A stretch of DNA of 64,000 bases, taken from contig NZ_CP094351.1 in assembly GCF_022807995.1 (NCBI RefSeq), positions 1,891,001 to 1,955,000 of the forward strand, in the 5' to 3' direction. Position 1 is the first letter of the stretch, and each line of letters starts with the position of its first letter. The stretch comes from Pseudomonas orientalis (GTDB lineage: Bacteria > Pseudomonadota > Gammaproteobacteria > Pseudomonadales > Pseudomonadaceae). The translations under genes and the position numbers were made by a program. Of this stretch, positions 54,575 to 63,138 are shown piece after piece. The notes under the pieces were generated by a model. The model searched no databases and was not told the DNA's origin. It was given only the letters and a program-made list of their open reading frames with translations.

Positions 54575-55723
54575 ATGACCTGCTCGACGACCATCAGCTA
54601 TAGACCCTTCAGCCACCTGACCCGTCCCCGGGAAGTGATTCGCCAGTTCACCCCGAACTGGTTTGCAGCGACCATGGGCACCGGCGTGCTGGCGCTGGCA
54701 CTGGCGCAACTGCCGGTTAATCTGCCCGGCTTGCATGCCGTCGCCGAGGGCCTGTGGATGTTTACCATCGGCCTGTTTATCTTGTTCAGCGCTCTGTATG
54801 GCGCACGCTGGGTGTTGTTTTTCCACGAGGCCCGCCGGATTTTCGGGCATTCCACGGTCTCGATGTTTTTCGGCACCATCCCCATGGGCCTGGCCACGAT
54901 TCTCAATGGCTTGCTGCTGTTCGGACTGCCGCGCTGGGGCGACGCTGTGATTCCCCTGGCCGAAGCCCTGTGGTGGCTGGACGTAGCCATGGCGTTGGCT
55001 TGCGGCGTGTTGATTCCGTTCATGATGTTCACCCGCCAGGAGCACAGCATCGACCAGATGACCGCAGTGTGGCTGCTGCCGGTGGTGGCCGCCGAAGTCG
55101 CCGCCGCCAGCGGTGGCCTGCTGGCGCCGCACCTGGCCGATGCCCATGGGCAACTGGTGATGCTCGTGACCAGCTACGTACTCTGGGCGTTCTCCCTGCC
55201 GGTCGCCTTCAGCATCCTGACCATCCTGATGCTGCGCATGGCCCTGCATAAACTGCCCCACGCCAATATGGCGGCGTCGAGCTGGCTGGCGCTGGGGCCC
55301 ATCGGCACCGGTGCCCTGGGCATGTTGCTGCTGGGCGGCGAGGCGCCCGCGATTTTCGCCGCCAATGGCCTGCCGGGTGTCGGCGAAATAGCCAACGGGC
55401 TCGGCCTGGTGGCAGGTATCACCCTGTGGGGCTTCGGCTTGTGGTGGATGTTGATGGCGGTGTTGATCACGTTGCGTTACCTGCGCGCCGGTATTCCGTT
55501 CAACCTGGGCTGGTGGGGCTTTACCTTTCCGCTGGGCGTTTACGCGCTGGCTACGCTCAAGCTTGCGAGCCTGCTGCAGTTGGGGTTCTTCAACGTATTC
55601 GGCAGTGTGCTGGTGGCGGCGTTGGCGCTGATGTGGCTGATCGTGGCCAAGCGCACGGTGCAAGGTGCCTACAAAGGCGAGCTTTTTGTTTCGCCGTGCA
55701 TTGCGGGGTTAGCGAATAAGTAA
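54575..55723 (+). CDS. TDT/SLAC1 family transporter
   Basis: A 382-residue protein with about ten TM helices and the TDT signature FTPNWFAATMGTGVLALAL at the N-terminus. Family members transport C4-dicarboxylates, malate, sulfite or tellurite (TehA) and plant SLAC1 is an anion channel. A GAGGAAGAGG ribosome site precedes the ATG. The substrate cannot be assigned. Confidence 0.85.
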   Translation: MTCSTTISYRPFSHLTRPREVIRQFTPNWFAATMGTGVLALALAQLPVNLPGLHAVAEGLWMFTIGLFILFSALYGARWVLFFHEARRIFGHSTVSMFFGTIPMGLATILNGLLLFGLPRWGDAVIPLAEALWWLDVAMALACGVLIPFMMFTRQEHSIDQMTAVWLLPVVAAEVAAASGGLLAPHLADAHGQLVMLVTSYVLWAFSLPVAFSILTILMLRMALHKLPHANMAASSWLALGPIGTGALGMLLLGGEAPAIFAANGLPGVGEIANGLGLVAGITLWGFGLWWMLMAVLITLRYLRAGIPFNLGWWGFTFPLGVYALATLKLASLLQLGFFNVFGSVLVAALALMWLIVAKRTVQGAYKGELFVSPCIAGLANK

Positions 55724-55780
55724 GCAGGATTAGGTAAAGTCGTGGCCTGATCAATAACAGGCCACGCAGGAACACGGACG

Positions 55781-57655
55781 ATGAGCCACCCCTCACAATT
55801 CACCTTGCTGCGCACACGGCGTTTCCTGCCGTTTTTCATCACCCAGCTCCTGGGCGCTTTCAACGACAACATCTTCAAGCAATCGCTGATTCTGGCGATT
55901 CTCTACAAGCTCAGCATTGAGGGCGACCGTTCCATCTGGGTCAACCTGTGTGCCTTGCTGTTCATCCTGCCGTTCTTCCTGTTCTCGGCGCTGGCCGGAC
56001 AGTTCGGCGAGAAATTCAACAAGGACGCGCTGATCCGCGCGATCAAGGTCGGTGAAATCCTGATCATGGCGGTGGGGGCCACCGGCTTTCTGTTCAATCA
56101 CCTGGAATTGATGCTGTTGGCACTGTTCGCCATGGGCACCCACTCGGCGCTGTTCGGCCCGGTGAAGTACTCGATCATGCCCCAGGCTCTACATGACGAC
56201 GAGTTGGTCGGCGGCAATGGCCTGGTGGAGATGGGCACGTTTCTGGCGATCCTTGCCGGCACCATCGGCGCGGGCATCATGATGTCGTCCGCCAATTACG
56301 CACCCGTGGTGGCCATGGCGATTGTGGGCGTTGCGGTGCTGGGATATCTGGCCAGCCGCAGCATTCCAAGGGCGGCGGCTTCCACGCCGCAACTGCGTCT
56401 GGACTGGAATATCTTCACCCAGTCCTGGGCCACGTTGCGCATGGGCCTGGGACAGACCCCTGCGGTGTCGCGCTCCATCGTCGGTAATTCATGGTTCTGG
56501 TTCGTCGGCGCGATTTACCTGACGCAGATTCCGGCCTACGCCAAGGAATGGTTGTACGGCGACGAAACCGTCGTGACTCTGATCCTCACTGTTTTCTCGG
56601 TGGGTATTGCCCTTGGCTCGATGCTCTGTGAAAAACTCTCCGGCCGTAAGGTGGAAATCGGCCTGGTGCCGTTCGGCTCGTTCGGCCTGACGGTGTTCGG
56701 CCTGCTGCTGTGGTGGCATTCCGGCGGCTTCCCCCAGAATATCCAGGCCAACGACTGGCTGGCGGTGCTCGGCTACGGGCAAGCCTGGTGGGTGTTGTTC
56801 GATATCCTCGGCCTGGGCGTGTTCGGCGGCTTTTACATCGTGCCGCTGTACGCACTGATCCAGTCACGCACCGCCGAAAACGAGCGCGCGCGCGTGATCG
56901 CGGCCAACAACATTCTCAATGCGTTGTTCATGGTGGTGTCGGCCATCGTCTCGATTCTGCTGCTCAGCGTGGCCAGGCTGTCGATCCCCGAGTTGTTCCT
57001 GGTGGTGTCGCTGCTCAACATCGCGGTCAATACCTACATCTTCAAAATCGTGCCCGAGTTCACCATGCGCTTCATGATCTGGCTGCTCAGCCATTCCATG
57101 TACCGCGTGGAGCACCGCAACCTGGAGCGGATTCCGGACGAAGGCGCGGCCTTGCTCGTTTGCAACCATGTGTCGTTTGTCGATGCGCTGCTGATTGGTG
57201 GCGCAGTGCGTCGGCCGATTCGTTTTGTCATGTACTACAAGATCTATCGCTTGCCGGTGCTCAACTTTATCTTCCGCACCGCCGGGGCGATTCCGATTGC
57301 CGGGCGTCACGAGGACATCCAGATCTACGAAAAGGCCTTCGCACGGATTGCCGAGTACCTGAAGGATGGCGAGCTGGTGTGCATTTTCCCGGAAGGCAAG
57401 TTGACCGGCGATGGCCAGATGAATGAGTTTCGTGGTGGCGTGACGCGGATTCTCGAAGAGACGCCGGTGCCGGTGATTCCGCTGGCGTTGCAGGGGCTGT
57501 GGGGCAGTTTTTTCAGTCGCGACCCGAACAAGGGATTCTTTCATCGGATCTGGTCGCGGGTGGTGCTGGTGGCGGGGGAGCCTGTGCGGGTAGAGGAGGC
57601 GACACCTGCGCAGTTGCAGGCTGTGGTCGGTGTTCTGCGGGGGAGTGTCAGGTAG
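55781..57655 (+). CDS. MFS transporter fused to a 1-acylglycerol-3-phosphate acyltransferase
   Basis: A 624-residue inner-membrane protein. Residues 1-400 form a 12-TM LplT-like transporter starting LLRTRRFLPFFITQLLGAFNDNIFKQS. Residues about 430-624 are a PlsC-type acyltransferase with LVCNHVSFVDALL (HX4D) and CIFPEGKLTGDG (FPEG). It probably flips and re-acylates lysophospholipids, like E. coli LplT plus Aas, but the AMP-binding acyl-ACP synthetase part of Aas is missing here, so activated acyl donor must come from elsewhere. Fusions like this are known in pseudomonads. Confidence 0.88.
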   Translation: MSHPSQFTLLRTRRFLPFFITQLLGAFNDNIFKQSLILAILYKLSIEGDRSIWVNLCALLFILPFFLFSALAGQFGEKFNKDALIRAIKVGEILIMAVGATGFLFNHLELMLLALFAMGTHSALFGPVKYSIMPQALHDDELVGGNGLVEMGTFLAILAGTIGAGIMMSSANYAPVVAMAIVGVAVLGYLASRSIPRAAASTPQLRLDWNIFTQSWATLRMGLGQTPAVSRSIVGNSWFWFVGAIYLTQIPAYAKEWLYGDETVVTLILTVFSVGIALGSMLCEKLSGRKVEIGLVPFGSFGLTVFGLLLWWHSGGFPQNIQANDWLAVLGYGQAWWVLFDILGLGVFGGFYIVPLYALIQSRTAENERARVIAANNILNALFMVVSAIVSILLLSVARLSIPELFLVVSLLNIAVNTYIFKIVPEFTMRFMIWLLSHSMYRVEHRNLERIPDEGAALLVCNHVSFVDALLIGGAVRRPIRFVMYYKIYRLPVLNFIFRTAGAIPIAGRHEDIQIYEKAFARIAEYLKDGELVCIFPEGKLTGDGQMNEFRGGVTRILEETPVPVIPLALQGLWGSFFSRDPNKGFFHRIWSRVVLVAGEPVRVEEATPAQLQAVVGVLRGSVR

Positions 57656-57678
57656 TTCTGTGGTGGAGGTACTGGCCT

Positions 57679-57756
57679 CTTCGGGGGCAAGCCCCCTCCC
57701 ACATTTTGAATGCGTTCACAAAGCAAAAAGTGGGAGGGGGCTTGCCCCCGATGGCG
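57679..57756. repeat. REPIN
   Basis: Opposed GGGGGCAAGCCCCC and GGGGGCTTGCCCCC palindromes between the acyltransferase fusion and the convergent sugE gene. Confidence 0.9.
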
Positions 57757-57764
57757 GTAGCGGC

Positions 57765-58079
57765 CTAAGCGCTGATCTTGAGACCAACAAGCCCGCAAAT
57801 GATCAACGCCACACTCGCCAACCGAAACAGCGCCATGGATTCCCCAAACAGAATGATCCCTGCGATCACCGTACCCACGGCGCCCACGCCCGTCCATACG
57901 GCGTAGGCGGTGCCCAACGGCAGTTCCTTTACCGCCAGCCCCAGCAGGCCAAGGCTGATGGCCATGGCGGCGATAGTCAGTACGGTGGGCAGGGGCTTGC
58001 TGAAGCCGTCGGTGTACTTCAGGCCGACGGCCCAGCCGACTTCAAACAACCCGGCGAAAAACAGAATGATCCAGGACAT
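57765..58079 (-). CDS. SMR-family guanidinium exporter (SugE/Gdx)
   Basis: A 104-residue four-TM small multidrug-resistance protein with the essential E13 in [23 protein letters not shown] and the SugE-type [20 protein letters not shown]. SugE proteins of this group export guanidinium in exchange for protons as antiparallel dimers. A guanidine-II riboswitch lies directly upstream, which strongly supports a guanidinium role. Confidence 0.92.
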   Translation of the reverse strand: MSWIILFFAGLFEVGWAVGLKYTDGFSKPLPTVLTIAAMAISLGLLGLAVKELPLGTAYAVWTGVGAVGTVIAGIILFGESMALFRLASVALIICGLVGLKISA

Positions 58080-58096
58080 GTGACCTCGCTTCTTCA

Positions 58097-58152
58097 GGCG
58101 GGGTCGTCCCCGGATTCAACGCGCGTTGGCGTCGCGGGGTCGTCCCCGCGAG
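58097..58152 (-). ncRNA. guanidine-II (mini-ykkC) riboswitch
   Basis: Read on the minus strand, two GC-rich hairpins each present an ACGA loop: CGCGGGG-ACGA-CCCCGCG (58133-58150) and CGGGG-ACGA-CCCCG (58099-58112), 20 bases apart. This is the class hallmark of two hairpins with ACGR tetraloops. It ends about 20 bases before the sugE ATG, near the GAGG ribosome site, so ligand binding would free or expose translation. Confidence 0.9.
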
Positions 58153-58183
58153 GTGCCAAGAGTGCCGAAGATGGGCCGCTCGA

Positions 58184-59149
58184 TCAAGTTTGCGGAGTAT
58201 TGGCCAACGCGCGGCGGTCTTCCTTCTCGCTCATGCGACGAAAGTAAGTCGACAGCAATGCCCCGGAAATATTGTGCCAGACGCTGAACAGCGCACTGGG
58301 CACCGCCGCCAGTGGCGAGAAGTGCGCACTGGCCAACGCGGCGCCAAGCCCGGAGTTCTGCATGCCCACTTCCAGCGCCAAGGACTTGCGTTGCGCCAAT
58401 GGCAACTTGAACAGGCGTCCGGTGAAGTAGCCGAGCAGGTAGCCGAAGCTGTTGTGCAGCATCACCACGGCCATGATCAGCAGACCCGATTCGGCGATCT
58501 TCGCCTGGCTGGCGGCGACCACGGCGGCGACGATGATCACGATGCTGACCACCGAGACCAGCGGCAGCACCTCGACCGCATGACGAACCCGATCACCCAG
58601 CAAGCGTTGCGCGAGTACGCCGAGCACGATCGGCAGCAACACTACTTGCAGGATCGACCAGAACAGCTCCATGAACGACACCGGCAGCCAGGCCGAGGCC
58701 AGCAGCCAGATCAACGCCGGGGTGAGCAGCGGGGCGAGGAGGGTGGTGACGGCGGCGATGGCCACCGACAGTGCCAGGTCGCCACGGGCCAGCCAGGTCA
58801 TCACGTTGGATGACGTACCGCTTGGGCAGCAGCCCACCAGAATCACGCCAACGGCAATTTCCGGCGGCAGGTGAAAGACCTGGCACAACAACCACGCCAC
58901 GCCGGGCATGATCACAAAATGCGCGACCACGCCCAGGGCAACGCGCCACGGATGGCGGGCGACCTCGGCGAAGTCTTCGAGTTTCAAGGTCAGGCCCATG
59001 CCGAACATCACCAGGCCCAGCAGGGGGACGATGGCGCTTTTCAGGCCAAGGAACCAACTGGGTTCGAGGAAGGCCAGTACGGCAAATATCAACACCCAGT
59101 AGGCGAAGGTATTGCCGACGAAGCGGCTCAGGGCAGCGAGTGCGCGCAT
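58184..59149 (-). CDS. bile acid:sodium symporter family protein
   Basis: A 321-residue BASS-family transporter with about nine TM helices. The Na+-site motifs VGCCPSGTSSNVMTWLARGD and ALEVGMQNSGLGAALASAHF are clear. MRALAALSRF (59149) is taken as start over a frame 15 codons longer. Bacterial members carry pantoate, other organic anions or bile salts; unknown here. Upstream of the sugE riboswitch on the same strand. Confidence 0.9.
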   Translation of the reverse strand: MRALAALSRFVGNTFAYWVLIFAVLAFLEPSWFLGLKSAIVPLLGLVMFGMGLTLKLEDFAEVARHPWRVALGVVAHFVIMPGVAWLLCQVFHLPPEIAVGVILVGCCPSGTSSNVMTWLARGDLALSVAIAAVTTLLAPLLTPALIWLLASAWLPVSFMELFWSILQVVLLPIVLGVLAQRLLGDRVRHAVEVLPLVSVVSIVIIVAAVVAASQAKIAESGLLIMAVVMLHNSFGYLLGYFTGRLFKLPLAQRKSLALEVGMQNSGLGAALASAHFSPLAAVPSALFSVWHNISGALLSTYFRRMSEKEDRRALANTPQT

Positions 59150-59194
59150 GGGAGCGTCCTTTCTTGTTCGATTTTTAATTGGCAATGCGATCAA

Positions 59195-59286
59195 AGGTGG
59201 GAGGGGGCTTGCCCCCGATGGCGGTGTATCAGCTAATGGATTTTTGACTGATACACCGCTATCGGGGGCAAGCCCCCTCCCACATG
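59195..59286. repeat. REPIN
   Basis: An opposed pair of GGGGGCTTGCCCCC palindromes. The spacer between them is itself partly palindromic (CGGTGTATCAG ... CTGATACACCG). Confidence 0.9.
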
Positions 59287-59302
59287 TTGACTTTCACATG
59301 GC

Positions 59303-60223
59303 TTAGATGCCTTGTGGCGTCTCTTCACCGCCGAGTGCTTCGACCAACGCCGGCAGGAATTCGCCGAAGGTCAGCATCATCAGGGTGAAGCTGGCATCCA
59401 GTTGGCCCAGGGCTTCGTCACCGCCGTCCTGTTCAGCCTGGTCCTGCAGCAGGTCTTCGAACTTCAGACGCTTGACGGTCATCTTGTCGTCGAGCATGAA
59501 GGACAGCTTGTCCTGCCAGGCCAGGGACAATTGGGTCACGACTTTGCCGGTGGTCAGGTGCAGCTGGATTTCTTCACCGGTCAGGTCCTGGCGCTTGCAG
59601 CGCACGATCCCGCCGTCTTCATGGGTGTCGCGCAGTTCGCATTCGTCGAGTACGAAGAAGTCATCGGCCGGTTTCTGGGTGGTGACCCAGTCGGTCATGA
59701 TCGCCGTCGGTGCGGTTTTCACGGTCAGAGGGCGTACGGGCAGGGTGCCGATCACTTCGCGCAGGGTGGAAAGCAAGTCTTCCGCGCGTTTCGGGCTGGC
59801 CGAGTTCACCAGGATCAGGCCCTGTTTCGGCGCGATGGCGGCGAAGGTCGACGAACGACGGATAAAGGCGCGTGGCAGGAAGGCCTGGATGATCTCATCC
59901 TTGATCTGGTCGCGTTCCTTTTTATAGACCTTGCGCATTTGCTCGGCCTCGATTTCCTCGACCTTCTCTTTAACCGCATCACGCACGACGCTGCCCGGCA
60001 GGATGCGTTCCTCCTTGCGCGCGGCGATCAGCAAGAAATCCCCGCTGACGTGGACCAGGGGCGCGTCTTCACCTTTACCAAAGGGTGCAACGAAACCATA
60101 TGTAGTCAGTTCCTGGCTTGCACACGGGCGCGCCAGTTTGGTGGCCATGGCCGCTTCCAACGCCTCGGCATCAACAGGCAGATCTTGGGTCAGGCGATAG
60201 ATAAGCAGGTTCTTGAACCACAT
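59303..60223 (-). CDS. rdgC: recombination-associated protein RdgC
   Basis: A 306-residue ring-forming DNA-binding protein that modulates RecA. It opens [16 protein letters not shown] and has the conserved [40 protein letters not shown] and [18 protein letters not shown]. Start at 60223 by comparison with the family; a longer frame adds 8 residues. The gap downstream holds a REPIN. Confidence 0.95.
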   Translation of the reverse strand: MWFKNLLIYRLTQDLPVDAEALEAAMATKLARPCASQELTTYGFVAPFGKGEDAPLVHVSGDFLLIAARKEERILPGSVVRDAVKEKVEEIEAEQMRKVYKKERDQIKDEIIQAFLPRAFIRRSSTFAAIAPKQGLILVNSASPKRAEDLLSTLREVIGTLPVRPLTVKTAPTAIMTDWVTTQKPADDFFVLDECELRDTHEDGGIVRCKRQDLTGEEIQLHLTTGKVVTQLSLAWQDKLSFMLDDKMTVKRLKFEDLLQDQAEQDGGDEALGQLDASFTLMMLTFGEFLPALVEALGGEETPQGI

Positions 60224-60333
60224 GGGGTGAGTCTCTCCTCTATACAAAGGGGGGCATTATTCTCTTGATCACGCCGCAGGCCAACCCTGCGTAAGCCATT
60301 GGAAGGGCTGAAAAAAAAGATTTAAGAAAGTGC

Positions 60334-60362
60334 TTGCCAGACCTGGGAGCGCTCCGTAGAAT
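60334..60362 (+). promoter_or_regulatory. promoter of tRNA-Val/Asp copy 1
   Basis: TTGCCA (60334-60339), 17-base spacer, TAGAAT (60357-60362), then a GC-rich discriminator. The -10/discriminator string TAGAATGCGCGCCAC equals that of the tRNA-Glu/Gly promoter. Confidence 0.8.
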
Positions 60363-60382
60363 GCGCGCCACACCGAAACGAA

Positions 60383-60458
60383 GGGTGATTAGCTCAGCTG
60401 GGAGAGCATCTGCCTTACAAGCAGAGGGTCGGCGGTTCGATCCCGTCATCACCCACCA
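60383..60458 (+). tRNA. tRNA-Val (UAC), copy 1
   Basis: A 76-base tRNA beginning GGGTGATTAGCTCAG with anticodon TAC in CCTTACAAGC, a T-arm GGTTCGATCCC and encoded CCA. Confidence 0.97.
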
Positions 60459-60477
60459 TTCGCTTCATGTGTTACGC

Positions 60478-60554
60478 GCAGCGGTAGTTCAGTCGGTTAG
60501 AATACCGGCCTGTCACGCCGGGGGTCGCGGGTTCGAGTCCCGTCCGCTGCGCCA
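60478..60554 (+). tRNA. tRNA-Asp (GUC), copy 1
   Basis: A 77-base tRNA, acceptor GCAGCGG/CCGCTGC, anticodon GTC in CCTGTCACGC, encoded CCA. It is 19 bases downstream of tRNA-Val. Confidence 0.97.
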
Positions 60555-60595
60555 TATTCGGTCACCTGGAACGCTGAACGCCAGGTCACCACAGG

Positions 60596-60622
60596 AAGCC
60601 CGCTCATCGAGCGGGCTTTTTA
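60596..60622 (+). terminator. terminator of tRNA-Val/Asp copy 1
   Basis: AAGCCCGCTC-ATC-GAGCGGGCTTTTTA hairpin after the first tRNA pair. Confidence 0.9.
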
Positions 60623-60716
60623 TTGTCCGAGATATGGCAAAAAGTCGTGCGGTGAACTTTTTTTAAATAAAGTGCATTTAAATCAAGACATTACGATTTT
60701 TTGGTGTATGATGCGC

Positions 60717-60722
60717 CCACAC
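60717..60722 (+). promoter_or_regulatory. -10 box of tRNA-Val/Asp copy 2
   Basis: TATGAT followed by a GC discriminator GCGCCC. The upstream stretch is very AT-rich (possible UP element), but no -35 hexamer is properly spaced. Confidence 0.5.
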
Positions 60723-60731
60723 CGAAACGAA

Positions 60732-60807
60732 GGGTGATTAGCTCAGCTGGGAGAGCATCTGCCTTACAAGCAGAGGGTCGGCGGTTCGATCCCGTCATCA
60801 CCCACCA
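60732..60807 (+). tRNA. tRNA-Val (UAC), copy 2
   Basis: Identical to copy 1; the second tRNA unit is offset by 349 bases. Confidence 0.97.
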
Positions 60808-60826
60808 TTCGCTTCATGTGTTACGC

Positions 60827-60903
60827 GCAGCGGTAGTTCAGTCGGTTAGAATACCGGCCTGTCACGCCGGGGGTCGCGGGTTCGAGTCCCGTCCGCTGCG
60901 CCA
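60827..60903 (+). tRNA. tRNA-Asp (GUC), copy 2
   Basis: Identical to copy 1 with the same 19-base spacing to tRNA-Val. Confidence 0.97.
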
Positions 60904-60944
60904 TATTCGGTAACCTGGAACACTGAACGCCAGGTCGCCACAAG

Positions 60945-60973
60945 AAGCCCGCTCATTGAGCGGGCTTTTTTTC
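60945..60973 (+). terminator. terminator of tRNA-Val/Asp copy 2
   Basis: AAGCCCGCTC-ATT-GAGCGGGCTTTTTTT; nearly the same as the copy-1 terminator. Confidence 0.92.
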
Positions 60974-61164
60974 GTCTGCACAATTTCGCTGCAATTCCAT
61001 CTGCAACCACGGTTTTTAATCAAACAATTAAGCCGCGCCGTTAGAACAACGGCGCATGCAGTGCGTTCGTGCGCTCGAGCATTGAGTGCGATAAGACATG
61101 TCGGGTATAGATTGAAGGCAGGAGCGGCGTTCGGTTTGCGTCACATTGCAACGGGAGAGGCGTC

Positions 61165-62076
61165 ATGCAGCACCTGGATCACTTATCCTTGCACTTGTTC
61201 ATTCTGGTCTGTGAAGAGGGCACGATTGCACGCGCCAGCGAGCGGGCATTCATCGCGCCGTCGGCGGTCAGTAAACGTATTTCCGATATTGAGGCGCGGT
61301 TTGGTACGCCGCTGCTGAACCGTAGCAAGCGCGGGGTTGAACCGACCCCGGCGGGGTTGGCGCTACTTCGGCACGCTCGGTCCCTGACGCGCGCCATGGA
61401 GCGGCTCGACAGCGAGCTTAGCGAATACGCCGAAGGCGCCCGAGGGCATGTTCGGGTGTTGGCAAACATCTCGTCCATCATGGAGTTCCTGCCCGAAGAA
61501 CTGTCGGACTTCATGCTCGAACACCCAAGAATCCAGGCAGACATCGAAGAGCGTTTCAGCCCGGACGTGGTGCGCGGAGTAGCCGAAGGCAATGCCGATC
61601 TGGGTATTTGTCGACGATCAATGGCCGTGGGCGACCTGGAGTTTCTGCCCTATCGACGGGATCATCTGGCGGTCGTGGTAGGGGCGAACCATGCCCTGGC
61701 AAATCGTACCCATATTGCGTTCGCAGAGACCCTGGCCTTTGATCACTTGGGGCTATCCGCTTTCGCCACATTGAATAGCTTTATGCGCAGTGAAGCGACG
61801 AAGGAGGGCCATGAGTTGCGGTTTCGCTCCCATGTGTCGTCATTTGACGCAGCCTTTCGCCTGGTGCAATTCGGCTTGGGACTTGCCGTGTTCCCACTGG
61901 AAGCAGTGGAGCGGTATGCGCGGTTGTTTGACTTGCGGATCATCCCTCTGACCGACGATTGGGCATTGGGTGAGTTCGTTATCTGTGTCCGTGATCGGGA
62001 TGCACTTTCCCCGTCGGCCCGGCGATTGCTGGATCATCTGCTTTTGCGAGCGGCATCGCTTGCGACCCGCACCTGA
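61165..62076 (+). CDS. LysR-family transcriptional regulator
   Basis: A 303-residue LysR regulator with wHTH (HLFILVCEEGTIARASERAFIAPSAVSKRISDIEARFG) and an effector-binding domain from about residue 90. A GGGAGAGG site precedes the ATG. It lies 107 bases upstream of an HMG-CoA-lyase-like gene and a CaiB-type CoA-transferase gene in the same direction, and most likely regulates them. No divergent gene is present, which is unusual for LysR regulators. Confidence 0.9.
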   Translation: MQHLDHLSLHLFILVCEEGTIARASERAFIAPSAVSKRISDIEARFGTPLLNRSKRGVEPTPAGLALLRHARSLTRAMERLDSELSEYAEGARGHVRVLANISSIMEFLPEELSDFMLEHPRIQADIEERFSPDVVRGVAEGNADLGICRRSMAVGDLEFLPYRRDHLAVVVGANHALANRTHIAFAETLAFDHLGLSAFATLNSFMRSEATKEGHELRFRSHVSSFDAAFRLVQFGLGLAVFPLEAVERYARLFDLRIIPLTDDWALGEFVICVRDRDALSPSARRLLDHLLLRAASLATRT

Positions 62077-62183
62077 CGGTATCCGTCGCGGTTGGCGATG
62101 GCTCACCGCGTAAATCACGTCTTTTTGCTGACTCCCTGGCTCTCTAATCTGAAGGTGCGCTTCAGCCTGTGAGAGTTTTTTTC

Positions 62184-63113
62184 ATGACAACAATAACAAT
62201 CAACGAAGTCGGCCTGCGTGACGGTTTGCAAAGCCTTCAGGCCACTATGCCGACATCTGCCAAACGACAATGGATTGATGCCGCCTATGCCGCAGGTGTG
62301 CGGTACATGGAAGTCGCGTCCTTTGTTCCCGCCAAACTGTTGCCGCAGATGGCCGATGCCAAGGAGGTCGTCGCCCATGCCTTGAGTTTTCCTGATCTGG
62401 TGGTCACGGTCCTGGCGCCTAACTTGCGCGGCTGTCGCGATGCGCTGGAATCCGGCGCGCACCGTATCATTGCGCCCGTGTCCGTCAGCGCAGCCCATAG
62501 TCTGGCCAATGTGCGGCGTACTCCGTTGGAGATGGTCCAAGAGCTGGCGCGAATGTGCCAGCTGCGTACTGAATCCGGCTTGCACACCGTTCAAGTGATC
62601 GCCGGAATGTCCGTGGCCTTCGGCTGTACCCGCCAAGGTGATGTGCCATTGAGCGATCTCTGCGCGTTGACCGGGCACGTGCTGCAAGCCGGCTGCGATC
62701 TGGTGTCCCTGGGAGACACCACGGGCTACGCCAATCCCGGCCAGGTGGCGACCACCTTGCAGGCGGTTCGCGCCATCGCGGGTGACAAGCTCAGGGCCGC
62801 GCACTTCCACGACACTCGAGGCCTGGCGCTTGCCAATAGCCTGGTCGCCGTTCAGCAAGGTATCACCGAACTCGACTCATCACTGGCCGGGCTGGGCGGT
62901 TGTCCGTTTGCACCGGGTGCATCCGGCAATACGGTCACAGAAGACTTGGTGTTCATGTTGCAGAGCATGGGCTGCGAGACGGGCATCGACCTGGCAGCCC
63001 TGATCGACTCTCGACATGTGCTCAGCGAAGCACTGCCGCACGAGACGCTCTACGGCTGCATTGCCCGAGCTGGCCTGCCCCTCAATTACGCATCAATCGT
63101 CGGTCGCGTCTGA
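62184..63113 (+). CDS. hydroxymethylglutaryl-CoA lyase-family enzyme
   Basis: A 309-residue TIM-barrel lyase of the HMGL family. Catalytic features: R12-D13 in VGLRDGLQ, the HxH pair H207/H209 in AAHFHDTRG, and the loop cysteine C240 in GGCPFAPGASGNTVTED. It probably cleaves HMG-CoA to acetoacetate and acetyl-CoA, or a close analogue such as citramalyl-CoA. The ATG at 62184 is used; a GTG five codons upstream is weaker. It overlaps functionally with the CoA-transferase 25 bases downstream. Confidence 0.88.
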   Translation: MTTITINEVGLRDGLQSLQATMPTSAKRQWIDAAYAAGVRYMEVASFVPAKLLPQMADAKEVVAHALSFPDLVVTVLAPNLRGCRDALESGAHRIIAPVSVSAAHSLANVRRTPLEMVQELARMCQLRTESGLHTVQVIAGMSVAFGCTRQGDVPLSDLCALTGHVLQAGCDLVSLGDTTGYANPGQVATTLQAVRAIAGDKLRAAHFHDTRGLALANSLVAVQQGITELDSSLAGLGGCPFAPGASGNTVTEDLVFMLQSMGCETGIDLAALIDSRHVLSEALPHETLYGCIARAGLPLNYASIVGRV

Positions 63114-63138
63114 ACCTGCCCGATCAAGGAGAACCCTA

